Origin: Chloroflexota bacterium
GTDB lineage: Bacteria; Chloroflexota; UBA6077; JACCZL01
Assembly: GCA_020845495.1 (NCBI GenBank)
Contig: JADLFM010000145.1
Location: 1 to 64,000, forward strand
Direction: 5' to 3'
DNA length: 64,000 nt
The notes under the pieces are model-generated. The model saw only the letters and a list, made by a program, of their open reading frames with translations. It had not been told where the DNA came from and did no database searches. Shown in pieces: positions 51,365 to 59,508 of this stretch. Position numbers and translations under genes: made by a program. Numbering within the stretch: position 1 is the first letter of the stretch; every line of letters begins with the position of its first letter.

Positions 51365-52108
51365 CTAGAAGTCCGGGAGCCCGTCGTTGTCGGCATCGTT
51401 CCACTCAACCCCAGGCACTGGTGGGGCCGGCGCCGCCGGTGGGGCGGGCGCGGCGGCCGGAGGCAACGGGGCTGCCGGTGCGCTGGCTGGGGGTGCCGGC
51501 GCCGTCGTGCCCGAATTCGTCACCCCGCCCGGCTGGTCGTCCGGGATGCCGTTGTTGTCGGCGTCGTTCCACTCGACGGCCGGCGCCAGCGTCGTGCTGC
51601 TGCTGTTGTCAGCGTTGTCGTTGCTGTCGCTTGAATTGTCGCTGTTGTCCGAGCTATCAGAGTTGTCGCTGTTGTCGGAACTATCCGAACTGTCCGAATT
51701 GTCGCTGTTGTCCGAGTCGTCAGTATTGTCTTCATTGTCGACGCTGTCGCTGTTGTCCGAGTCGTCAGTATTGTCTTCATTGTCGACGCTGTCGCTGTTG
51801 TCTGAGTCGTCGGTATTGTCCGCATTGTCGACGCTGTCGCTGTTGTCCGAGTCGTCGGTATTGTCTTCATTGTCGACGCTGTCCTCGTCGTCCGAATTGT
51901 CCTCTTCGTCCGAGTTGTCGGCAGCGGCGACACCACGGACCGACGGTGCTGCGACGCCCGCCTTTGCCGAAGCGGCGACGGCCACCTCAGGAGCGCCTGG
52001 ACCGACCTTGATCAGGTGCCGGAGCGCCCCCGAGCTTGCAGCAGCCATGAGGACGACCAGTCCCAGGAGGAGCAGGCCGCGAGCGTAGGTGACGAGTCGC
52101 TTCGACAT
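51365..52108 (-). CDS. secreted Asp/Ser-rich repeat protein with two Ca-binding-like loops
   Basis: 247 residues from ATG 52108 (AAGGAAC upstream). A signal peptide or anchor covers about 1-28 (RGLLLLGLVVLMAAASSG). Then comes a very acidic, low-complexity region (about 60-165) of Asp/Ser/Asn/Glu. It is built on a 15-residue repeat (SVDNEDNTDDSDNSD, four copies) and shorter SD/NSD repeats. After it, two matching motifs EWNDADNNGIPDD and EWNDADNDGLPDF flank a Pro/Ala-rich linker; the second ends the protein. These resemble the DxDxDGxxD loops of dockerin and thrombospondin type 3 repeats, so calcium binding is plausible. Function unknown; it may be a flexible, anionic surface protein and a candidate glycosylation target (many Ser/Thr). 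Intact and in its own transcription unit. Confidence 0.75.
   Translation of the reverse strand: MSKRLVTYARGLLLLGLVVLMAAASSGALRHLIKVGPGAPEVAVAASAKAGVAAPSVRGVAAADNSDEEDNSDDEDSVDNEDNTDDSDNSDSVDNADNTDDSDNSDSVDNEDNTDDSDNSDSVDNEDNTDDSDNSDNSDSSDSSDNSDNSDSSDNSDNSSDSNDNADNSSSTTLAPAVEWNDADNNGIPDDQPGGVTNSGTTAPAPPASAPAAPLPPAAAPAPPAAPAPPVPGVEWNDADNDGLPDF
51701..51880. repeat. four copies of a 45-bp tandem repeat inside the acidic protein
   Basis: Units at 51701-51745, 51746-51790, 51791-51835 and 51836-51880 differ at only a few bases. They encode the 15-residue acidic repeat on the minus strand. Because 45 is divisible by three, changes in copy number keep the reading frame. Confidence 0.9.
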
Positions 52109-52270
52109 CGAGGTTCCTTTCGCGTCCAGCGCCCGTCCGATGAACGGATCGCCGCGACGTGCCGACGGGGCAGGGTGATGCGCCTTGCTGGAGCCGACCG
52201 AGCGGCCGCCTATTGTCAAGCTAGTGGTCGTCGCAATGCCAGCCCGTCGAGTCGATGTTCTCGGAAGCGC

Positions 52271-55135
52271 TCATCGCGACTCGAAGACTGAAATACGATT
52301 GAGATACTTCGTATCCGTCGAAGTATCTGCCGACTGATCCTGCTTAACGTCCGAAGCAGACGGCGGTTGCGCGCAGGCTCGGCGCGCCGTGGCTGCCCCG
52401 AGGTCGGGCTGGTACAGGTTGCCGATGGGGCGCCACGGTGACGTCAGGTCACGATCGAACTGCTCGGCGAGCGGCACGGCGTCCAGAGCGATCTGGTGTC
52501 GGGCGGCGTTGGGCGGCATCTGAATGGCGATCGTACGATGCCCATCGACCGTTATCCAGGCACCGTCGACGTAGCCGGTCGGCAGCGGCACCGGTCCGGC
52601 GAGATTTCGATCCTGGGGCGTGCGCGGCGCCCGAAAGACGTAGGCGAGCGAGCCGGGGCAGCCTTGAGGTTGCCGAACGTACCAGGCCGCGATGGCGGGG
52701 CTCTCATTCGTGGCGTACCCGCCCGGCAGGACGCCGTTGGCGGCAAGAACACCGAGCGCCTTCCAGCCGTGGGCGTGGACCAGCCCAAACACGCCGCCGA
52801 TGCCGCGCCCATCCGTGCCGCTCCAGTCTAGCGGGTGGCGGTCCTGCGGGTAGGTGATCTGGTACTCAGGCCAGCGTTGCATGTAGCTGACCCAGCCGAA
52901 GTGAGCACTGCCCAACACCAGCACGACGAGCCCGCTGGTCACGACGCCCCGGCTCAGCGCCCGCCAGTTGGCCGCTCGGCCAGAAGCCCGAACCGAGGTC
53001 AGCAGCGGGGCGAGGAGCCCGCCAGTTAGCAGCACGAGCCCTGGAAACGCCTCGCGGAAGTGGGTGCCGGGGAAGCGGATCAGCAGCAGGTGAACCAGCA
53101 GTGGCCCGGCCAGCCAGGCTAGCCCAACCCGTCGGCCGAGCGGCTGACCCGGTGCCAGGATCAGCAGGGTCAGCACAACCAGTGCTCCGAGTGTAGCCGC
53201 CACGCCCGGCTGCCCCCACGCAACGCCCGCGATGAGTAGCGCCAGACCTACCTGCACGGCCGCCACCCGCGCGCGGCCAGCACGTAGCCGATCCACGAGG
53301 CCGAGCAGGACCGTCGCCGCGCCAGCCAGCACCGTGACCAGCAGGTACGGTGTCGACAGATAGTGATTCGCGGAGCGTAGGAAAGCGTCCGCGTTCCAGT
53401 ACGGGCGTTCTCCGCCCAGGCGCGGACCCAGGTACGACCAGACGCCGCTCGGGCCGCCACTCGGGCCGCCGGGTGAGTCGCCGCCGGTGAAGATGAGCGC
53501 GGCGGCAAGCACGGCCGGCAGGAGCGGCCAGCCCCAGGCAATGGCCCAGACCAGTAACGTACGTGCGGACAGGCGCCGGCGTGCGGAGAACGCCGGCGCG
53601 ACGAGCAGCAGGGCGGGAGGGAGGAAGAAGACTGCGCCGAGCGCCACGAGTACCGCACTGGCAAGTGTCAACGCCCCGAGGACCGCCCAGGCGACGTGGA
53701 GCGTCTCGGGCCGTCCCATCCATCCGCCGACGACCCCTGGCCAGTCATTCAGGTCGGCAGATTCGGTCGACCTGTCTGGCGGGCTGGCTAGTCTGCTCGG
53801 TACGACTCTCTCGGCGTTGCCCTCGGGCAGCGCAGCCGCGTCGTCGAGCGTGCGCACGGCCGATCGGACCACTTCGACGTGCCCGACGTGCGCCTGTCCG
53901 AACCTCCAGCAGCAGAGCAGCCCGACCGTTCCGAGGAAGAATGCCAGGCTGTCGTACTGGAGGATCCGGCCGAAGGCAACGTAATACCCATTTACGGCCA
54001 GCAGCAGTCCGGCGATGAGCCCGGCCGGCCGGCCGAACAAGATACTCGCGAGGTGAGCGAAGGCGAGCACCCCAAGCACGCCGGCGAGCGCGAACGGGAG
54101 TCGGCCGACGAGCTCGGTCATTGCCCCGAGCTGCCCGTAGAAGACGTACGTCAGCAGAATCTCGCCGGGCACCTTGCGATGGGCCGCCAGCGCGCCCGGC
54201 TCGCCCTGGAGGGCTGCCATCGCGCGGAGGAGGATACGCGCTTCGTCGCCCTGAAACTCGCTCCAGCCAAGATCGAACAGCCGGAGCGGCGCGGCCACGA
54301 GCGCCACGAGAAGGAGTGGCTGGGCACGTAGAGAGTGGAGCAGCGCGAGACGGGAGTGGCGAGGAGCGGATGAGCCGAGCGTCGACGTTTGGGAGTTGAG
54401 AGGGGCGAGAGGTGGACGAGTCGGGGGTCGGAAGCCGGATGATGAGGAGGTGGACGGGTGGGTACGGTGCGATGTCGGTGCCGGGAACCGCCGGGGCGAG
54501 AGGCCGGACCAGAAGGCCAGCCCGAGGGCGAGCAGGACAGCGCCAAGGGTGATCTGCCAGGGGACGATTGGACGGAACACGCTAGAGAGCGCCAGCCCGA
54601 GCAGGATCGCCAACCCGTAGCCAGCCGCCAGCGCGATCAGGATGCGCTCGGGCGGCGTAACGGCTTCGGGCGGCAGTAGCCCCCGGGTCAGCAGCCAGCC
54701 CGGTACCGTCACGAACAGCCCGTACACGGCAATCCAGCGCGTGGCGAGCGCGGTTGGCCCGAGCGGTTCGGTGACGATCACCAGCGCGCCGAGTGCCAGA
54801 ACGAGGCCCGTCACGAGCACCGATGCAGTTGCGCACCATCCGGCAACGACGGGCAGGCTTGTACTGGCACCCACCTGCCCGTCCGTGTCCGTCTCCCGCC
54901 TGAGTGGCTCGGCGGCGGATCTCAACACTCGCCCGAACCGAGCCGGCCCGGCCATGTGCCAGCCCGATGATGCTGACTCGACAGCGTGTTCCTTTGCGGA
55001 GGGCTGTTCGGCCGCCCCGGGTTCAACCGCCTCGGATGTAGCCGCCTCGGATGCAGCCGCCTCGGATGCAGCCGCCCCGGATGCAGCCGCCCCGGACGGG
55101 TCGTCGGCCGCGTGCGGCTGTGCGTCCGTCGTCAC
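52271..55135 (-). CDS. GT39/ArnT-like glycosyltransferase with long N-terminal leader
   Basis: 954 residues from GTG 55135, chosen because GAGGGTGA precedes it and the long upstream frame overlaps the previous gene. The first 95 residues are a cytoplasmic Ala/Ser/Glu-rich leader with a 15-bp repeat. Two membrane segments, then a low-complexity Ser/Pro/Thr stretch (about 225-270), precede the GT-C core. The acidic catalytic-type motif is EFQGDEARILLRAMAALQGE, the position of the DE pair in PMT/ArnT enzymes. About 12 membrane segments and a 220-residue extracytoplasmic C-terminus follow. The enzyme probably moves a sugar from a polyprenyl-phosphate donor to an exported acceptor. It starts 21 bases downstream of the end of the previous gene, on the same strand, so the two are likely co-expressed. 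Confidence 0.75.
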   Translation of the reverse strand: MTTDAQPHAADDPSGAAASGAAASEAAASEAATSEAVEPGAAEQPSAKEHAVESASSGWHMAGPARFGRVLRSAAEPLRRETDTDGQVGASTSLPVVAGWCATASVLVTGLVLALGALVIVTEPLGPTALATRWIAVYGLFVTVPGWLLTRGLLPPEAVTPPERILIALAAGYGLAILLGLALSSVFRPIVPWQITLGAVLLALGLAFWSGLSPRRFPAPTSHRTHPSTSSSSGFRPPTRPPLAPLNSQTSTLGSSAPRHSRLALLHSLRAQPLLLVALVAAPLRLFDLGWSEFQGDEARILLRAMAALQGEPGALAAHRKVPGEILLTYVFYGQLGAMTELVGRLPFALAGVLGVLAFAHLASILFGRPAGLIAGLLLAVNGYYVAFGRILQYDSLAFFLGTVGLLCCWRFGQAHVGHVEVVRSAVRTLDDAAALPEGNAERVVPSRLASPPDRSTESADLNDWPGVVGGWMGRPETLHVAWAVLGALTLASAVLVALGAVFFLPPALLLVAPAFSARRRLSARTLLVWAIAWGWPLLPAVLAAALIFTGGDSPGGPSGGPSGVWSYLGPRLGGERPYWNADAFLRSANHYLSTPYLLVTVLAGAATVLLGLVDRLRAGRARVAAVQVGLALLIAGVAWGQPGVAATLGALVVLTLLILAPGQPLGRRVGLAWLAGPLLVHLLLIRFPGTHFREAFPGLVLLTGGLLAPLLTSVRASGRAANWRALSRGVVTSGLVVLVLGSAHFGWVSYMQRWPEYQITYPQDRHPLDWSGTDGRGIGGVFGLVHAHGWKALGVLAANGVLPGGYATNESPAIAAWYVRQPQGCPGSLAYVFRAPRTPQDRNLAGPVPLPTGYVDGAWITVDGHRTIAIQMPPNAARHQIALDAVPLAEQFDRDLTSPWRPIGNLYQPDLGAATARRACAQPPSASDVKQDQSADTSTDTKYLNRISVFESR
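55034..55093. repeat. four copies of a 15-bp repeat in the leader of the GT39-like gene
   Basis: GGATGTAGCCGCCTC (55034), GGATGCAGCCGCCTC (55049), then two copies of GGATGCAGCCGCCCC (55064 and 55079). On the minus strand they encode the Ala/Ser/Glu repeat (GAAAS/EAAAS). The unit length preserves frame. Confidence 0.8.
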
Positions 55136-55155
55136 CGGCCGTTCACCCTCGCCGC

Positions 55156-57297
55156 TCAGTCGGCGTGAACGCGAAACACGACGACCGTTCGCGTCCGCAG
55201 GACCTCTTCGAGGCCAGGATCGTTGGCCGCGACCCGGAGGAAGCTCTCGTGGGCGCGGTCGGTCAAGACGTAGGGCGCGTCGAACGCCTCGCGGATCATC
55301 CGAGACGGTCGATCGACCCGCCCGGCCGAGATCGCGCGCCAGAGCCGATACTTCTCCGGGTCTTCGAGCGAGAAGTAGGTCGGATCGAGACCCACAAGGT
55401 ACGTATTGTGGATGTCCCAATAGAACAGGTGCGGGAAGTCGTCCCAGTCAGTCGTGAAGACGCGCGAGCCAGTCGGGGTGTTCGCCGCCAACCAGAAGGC
55501 GCCATCGCGGTAGGCGTCCCAGGGCACCCCGCCGCGCGCCTGCCGCATCGCGGTTCCGACGCCAACGACTGCCCCCGCGCAGAGTGCCGCGCCCACCAGC
55601 CACGGCGCCAGGGACGCGGGGAGACGGCTCAGCGCATGGGTGAGACGAGGCCAGCGTTGCGCCAGTCCGTCGCGGATCCGGGCGGCAAGCTGTGCCGGGT
55701 CGCGGGACCAACTCCAGGCACAGAAGAGCACGGCGAAGGCCGGGAAGTACTCGATCAACCGCTGTGAACGGATCACCATCGCCAGGAAGCCGAGCGCGAG
55801 GGTGCCGAGGACCAGGGCTCGCCAATCTGGGCGACGACGCTTCCAGAGGGCGAAGGCTGGCGGGAGCAAGCCGAGGACAGTCAGTACGGTGGACGGGCCG
55901 GCTCGCGTGAGAAAGTCGAGCGGTGAGTACGGGTACCACTCTCGCCCGACCGGGACGTCGATCTGCTCGGCCGGGATAGCCTTCGGCAGCAGGTGGTAAA
56001 ACGCGAACTCGACGTTCCTCGGGAAGTAGGGGTGTAGCAGCAGACCCAGCCCGATGCCGAGTAGCGTCCAGGCGAGCGCCGCGAGCGCGAGACGGACGGT
56101 AAGGTCGGCTTCCCTGACGCCATCGACGGCCGCCCAACCCTCCGACTCACGCGCAGCGCTCGGCTGGGAAGCAGCGCTCGGCTGGGAAGCAGGGGCAGCA
56201 TCGACAGCCCGGTGTGCAGCCGCGGCCAGCGCCGTCGAGCCCACTGTACCAGCCTCGACGACCACGAGGCCGGTCACGCCAGCCTCAACGGATGATCTCC
56301 AGGTCTCGGCGCTGCCGGCGCGATCCTCAGAGGCCAGGTCGAGAGGCTGCCCCGAACTCGTCCGGATGGCCGTGGCGTAGGATGCGCTATCGATTGCGCC
56401 GTCGATGTCTGCCGGCCTCTGGGCCACCGGAAGCTCCCTATCCGCCACCGGCCACCTGCCCCAGTTGGCACGCATCTCGTCGGACCCGGCACCGAGCCAG
56501 GATGCGAGGCCGAGGCGCATCGCGACGCCCGGCAGGTATCGCCCGGCGACGGCCCAGGCCAGGGCCGCCACTGGCCCGCCGAGCACGAAGAAGAAGCCGT
56601 TGAACAGCCAGGCCGCGAGCAGCCCGACCGGCAGGAGCCGGCGCGGCCGACCGGCGAACAGCGCCCACAGTCCGAGCACTATCAGCAGCAACGAGAGCGA
56701 TTGCGTCCGGACCATCGATTGCCGCCAGAGGAACGTCGAGGCGCAGCCGAGCAGCAGCATGATCCAGAACAGCGGGTACCGGACCCGAAAGCGGGCAAGA
56801 ACCAGGTAAGTGGTGTACAACCCGACGGTCGCGAACAGGACCGCCGCCATTTTGGCTCCGACGCGCAGGTCACCGAATGCCAGGGGCGTCAGGAGCAGAT
56901 GAAAGAGGAAGTGGTGGTCGGTGTAGCGGCCGGGTCCGAGGATGGTCAGTTGGAGCCACGGAAAGTCGAGCGGCTCGAGCAGACGCCAGCCCTGAGCGCG
57001 CATCAGGCCGGCCACCTTGATGTGGTAGTAGCCGTCGATGCCGATGATATTCGGCGTGGCAGCCTGGATCAGGCTGTACGCTCCCGCGATAAGGAGCAGG
57101 GCCGCGCTGCTCTCCCATCGGCGGAGGCCGGCGATGAGACGGCGGAGCAGCGGCAGCGGGCGGGCGAGCGTGCGAATGGCGGGGCCTGTCCAGGTCGAGG
57201 GGTAGCCAGGAGTGTACCACCCCTCGTCGGTTATGGCTGGCCTTTGCTGGTCGTGGCTGTGGCACTGCTGGTCCGGCTCTGGGGCATCGACTGGCAA
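55156..57297 (-). CDS. polytopic GT-C-like membrane protein
   Basis: 713 residues from ATG 57297, the only standard start before the first membrane helix. About 12 membrane segments are seen. The first extracytoplasmic loop has ATPNIIGIDGYYHIKVAGLM, where the D-G-Y-Y-H sequence resembles the acidic/aromatic motif of STT3-like and other GT-C enzymes. GPGRYTDHHFLFHLLLTPLA follows, similar to the second DxH-type motif. A central soluble insert (about 255-375) is Ala/Ser-rich, with the repeated AASQPSA. The C-terminal 130 residues are extracytoplasmic (GSRVFTTDWDDFPHLFYWDI ...). The resemblance to oligosaccharyltransferase-type topology is suggestive only. Its 5' end overlaps the divergent gene starting at 57253. 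The GT39-like gene at 55135 follows it closely. Confidence 0.68.
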   Translation of the reverse strand: MPVDAPEPDQQCHSHDQQRPAITDEGWYTPGYPSTWTGPAIRTLARPLPLLRRLIAGLRRWESSAALLLIAGAYSLIQAATPNIIGIDGYYHIKVAGLMRAQGWRLLEPLDFPWLQLTILGPGRYTDHHFLFHLLLTPLAFGDLRVGAKMAAVLFATVGLYTTYLVLARFRVRYPLFWIMLLLGCASTFLWRQSMVRTQSLSLLLIVLGLWALFAGRPRRLLPVGLLAAWLFNGFFFVLGGPVAALAWAVAGRYLPGVAMRLGLASWLGAGSDEMRANWGRWPVADRELPVAQRPADIDGAIDSASYATAIRTSSGQPLDLASEDRAGSAETWRSSVEAGVTGLVVVEAGTVGSTALAAAAHRAVDAAPASQPSAASQPSAARESEGWAAVDGVREADLTVRLALAALAWTLLGIGLGLLLHPYFPRNVEFAFYHLLPKAIPAEQIDVPVGREWYPYSPLDFLTRAGPSTVLTVLGLLPPAFALWKRRRPDWRALVLGTLALGFLAMVIRSQRLIEYFPAFAVLFCAWSWSRDPAQLAARIRDGLAQRWPRLTHALSRLPASLAPWLVGAALCAGAVVGVGTAMRQARGGVPWDAYRDGAFWLAANTPTGSRVFTTDWDDFPHLFYWDIHNTYLVGLDPTYFSLEDPEKYRLWRAISAGRVDRPSRMIREAFDAPYVLTDRAHESFLRVAANDPGLEEVLRTRTVVVFRVHAD

Positions 57298-58881
57298 CTA
57301 CCGGCTGCCCTCTACTTCGACGAACTGAAGTACGTCGAGTGGGCGGGCGCGATGTCAGCCGACCGCCCGCCTGAGACCACCGACTTCCGCAACCCGTCGC
57401 TGTATCGCCATCTGCTCGCGCTCGAGTATCGCGCCGCTAACCTGATCCAGCCGTCCGGAGACGTTCGGTCGACGGCCGTGCTCCACCTCTGGCTCGCCCG
57501 TCTGACCAGTGCCATCCTGGGGGCGCTGGCCTGCGTGCTGACCGGTCTGACGGGCGCACACCTCGCGTCGGTGCTCTGGACGCCACGGCTCGGCGTCGTG
57601 GCGGGGCTGGCGGCTGGGCTGACGCTCGCACTGAGCCTGCTGCACGTCCACATCTCGCACTATGCCGTCAACGATGCGGTCGGCTCAGCGTTCCTGGCGG
57701 CCGGGCTCTTGTTCGGGCTGCGTGCCGCGATCTCGCCGTGGGTGCGAGACGTCGCGCTGGCCGGCCTATGCGCGGGACTCGCGTTCGGCACCAAGTACAA
57801 CTTTGGCGTCGTGCTCGTGCTGCCGCTCGCCGTAGCAGCGGTCTCGGCGTTGCCTGAGCTCGGCGTGCACCCAGCCCCTCTCCGCGGTGACCGCCGCTTT
57901 GCCCCGGGCTATGCCTTCCGACTGCTCGTGGCGGCGCTCCTTAGCGCAGCGCTCGGGGCCTGTATCGCCATGCCGGAACTGGTGACTGCGCCAAGGGAGG
58001 TGCTGGCCGGCATGGTCGAGCAGGCCCGCATCGGCCAGGAGCCGTGGAACGGGCAATCTGATGCGCCGGTCTGGTTGCTGTATGGGGAATCGCTTCTCCG
58101 TGGGATCGGGCCGGGTGCGCTTGCGGTCGCGGCGCTTGGGGTGCTGGCTCTCGCGCGGTCGCATCAAGCGCTGCTGTTGGCGATCCTGCTCGTCCCGATC
58201 TGCTACCTCGCGGTCATGCTCGGCAGCGCGCTCTTCTTCGCCCGCTTCGCACTACCGCTCCTTTCGCCATTGGCGATCCTGGTCGGCCTGGGCATCGCTC
58301 GTATAGCGCGCTTCAACCGAGGAGGCGCGACGGCCTCTCTCGTGCTGGCGGGCGGACTGATGACGCTCGTGCTCGTACCCCAGACGCTGGCCGTCGTGGA
58401 TCACGACCGTCTCGCGGCGACGACGGACACCCGCATTCAGGCCGAGGCATGGCTGGAGCGGCATGCCGCCGGCTCAGCGGCGGTCGTCGAGGTCTACACT
58501 GTCCCGATCACCTGGAGCGGCCTCACGGTGTCCCGCCGCTACCGGACGCTCCGCGTGTCGTCACTGGTCGACGCACCGGTGCTATACCGCGCCGCCTGCG
58601 CAGGCGCACGGTACGCGCTGGTGTCGAGCCTGACCCGCGAGCGGAAGATGGCGTCTCGGCACGACACCTGGGCGTCGACCGGCTACGAGGTGTTGCGCCG
58701 CGAGGCGAAACTGGTGGCGACGTTCGATCCGTTCCGTGAGGGGCTGTCTGTGCCGGCCCACCCGGACGACACCGGGATCCCGTTCTGGTACCTGGGTGCC
58801 TATGCCCGGCCCGGCCCCCGCATCGACGTCTATGAGCTACCGGCCAGATGGCAGGAACGTTGCGAAGCGACCGGAGGGTGA
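57253..58881 (+). CDS. GT39-family-like membrane glycosyltransferase
   Basis: About 542 residues. GTG 57253 or TTG 57244 are the only starts that keep the first helix; the frame open from 56701 is a shadow of the opposite gene. Helix 1 is LLVRLWGIDWQLPAALYFDE, ending in the acidic DE pair typical of PMT_2/GT39 enzymes. LYRHLLALEYRA follows. About 10 membrane segments are seen, including HISHYAVNDAVGSAFLAAGL (the second Asp-containing motif) and LAFGTKYNFGVVLVLPL. The C-terminal 150 residues are extracytoplasmic. Transfer of mannose or another sugar from a lipid-phosphate donor is inferred from the family. Its terminator stem includes the stop codon (58863-58901). Confidence 0.78.
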   Translation: MAVALLVRLWGIDWQLPAALYFDELKYVEWAGAMSADRPPETTDFRNPSLYRHLLALEYRAANLIQPSGDVRSTAVLHLWLARLTSAILGALACVLTGLTGAHLASVLWTPRLGVVAGLAAGLTLALSLLHVHISHYAVNDAVGSAFLAAGLLFGLRAAISPWVRDVALAGLCAGLAFGTKYNFGVVLVLPLAVAAVSALPELGVHPAPLRGDRRFAPGYAFRLLVAALLSAALGACIAMPELVTAPREVLAGMVEQARIGQEPWNGQSDAPVWLLYGESLLRGIGPGALAVAALGVLALARSHQALLLAILLVPICYLAVMLGSALFFARFALPLLSPLAILVGLGIARIARFNRGGATASLVLAGGLMTLVLVPQTLAVVDHDRLAATTDTRIQAEAWLERHAAGSAAVVEVYTVPITWSGLTVSRRYRTLRVSSLVDAPVLYRAACAGARYALVSSLTRERKMASRHDTWASTGYEVLRREAKLVATFDPFREGLSVPAHPDDTGIPFWYLGAYARPGPRIDVYELPARWQERCEATGG

Positions 58882-58901
58882 GCGTTCCTCCGGTCGCTTC
58901 G
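58863..58901 (+). terminator. hairpin terminator embedding the stop codon of the GT39-like gene
   Basis: CGAAGCGACCGGAGG (58863-58877) pairs perfectly with CCTCCGGTCGCTTCG (58887-58901), with a 9-base loop (58878-58886) that contains the TGA stop at 58879-58881. There is no T-run. Translating ribosomes would mask the left arm until they leave. Confidence 0.75.
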
Positions 58902-59003
58902 AGGCGTGCGTTCGCCATGGCTGCCGCTCGGGACGTTGCCGTCCGCCAGACTGAGGCTCTATCGTGGGCGTCCCGACGCCCAGGACGATGCCCCAACCGA
59001 CGC

Positions 59004-59261
59004 CTAGCGGGAGCCGACCGTCACCATGCCTGGCTGGGCCAGTGGCGCCGCGATGATGTCCGCAACCCGGCCGAAAGGCCGGCTGACGGAGGTCAGCATG
59101 CGGCCGAGCGCCGAGGGCTGCCTGGCCGCATCGGTCTGGACGTTCAGGAGGTTGCGCCGAACGCGCTGCTGGTACACCCACACGAGAACGCGCGGATCGT
59201 CGTAGCTGCCGTCGAAGACCGCCGTATCGCAGGTCTGCCGGATGGCTCGCGTCGCTTGCAT
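59004..59261 (-). CDS. 85-residue hypothetical protein
   Basis: ATG 59261 is preceded on the minus strand by AGGAG seven bases away, a good site. The protein begins MQATRAIRQTCDTAVFDGSY and has DDPRVLVWVYQQRVRRNLLN, a mostly helical amphipathic middle and a Gly/Val-rich end. There is no membrane segment or signal, and one Cys. No family is recognised. It lies in the 630-base interval between two GT39-like genes that point the other way. It is supported by its start site and by a balanced, non-repetitive composition; the rest of 58902-59508 holds no gene. Confidence 0.5.
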   Translation of the reverse strand: MQATRAIRQTCDTAVFDGSYDDPRVLVWVYQQRVRRNLLNVQTDAARQPSALGRMLTSVSRPFGRVADIIAAPLAQPGMVTVGSR

Positions 59262-59508
59262 CGCTCACTCCTGTCGCTGCCGAGTGCACTGTGTCGGGAC
59301 CACGGGCCTCGGTGTTTGGTCTGACGGAATGGTGGTCGCCATCCCGTCGCTTCTGTATTCTCGAACGTCCGGGTAACCTGACGAGGGATACGTGGTTGCG
59401 ATCTGGTAAGCACCCCGAACGCGCTGTTGCACCGCCCGCGCAACGTCTCGGTGCCGACCGTGCGTCTGCACGCCCCACTATCCGTGCGTCAGCGGACGGG
59501 CTAGCGGC

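Noticed and set aside
51701..51880. Possible CRISPR-like array
   Set aside because: Repeats are directly adjacent with no spacers and lie in frame inside a coding sequence.
51387..52088. A plus-strand frame of LLSELSELS repeats opposite the acidic protein
   Set aside because: The minus-strand reading has a ribosome binding site, signal peptide and repeated Ca-like loops. The plus frame is the mirror of the DNA repeat, though its leucine-zipper look is striking.
55034..55093. Short regular repeats considered as an integration or origin-type iteron set
   Set aside because: They are in frame in the coding leader of the GT39-like gene and encode an Ala/Ser/Glu repeat.
56701..57252. N-terminal extension of the 57253 gene
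   Set aside because: The extension is hydrophilic, antisense to helices of the 55156 gene, and no ribosome binding site precedes 56701.
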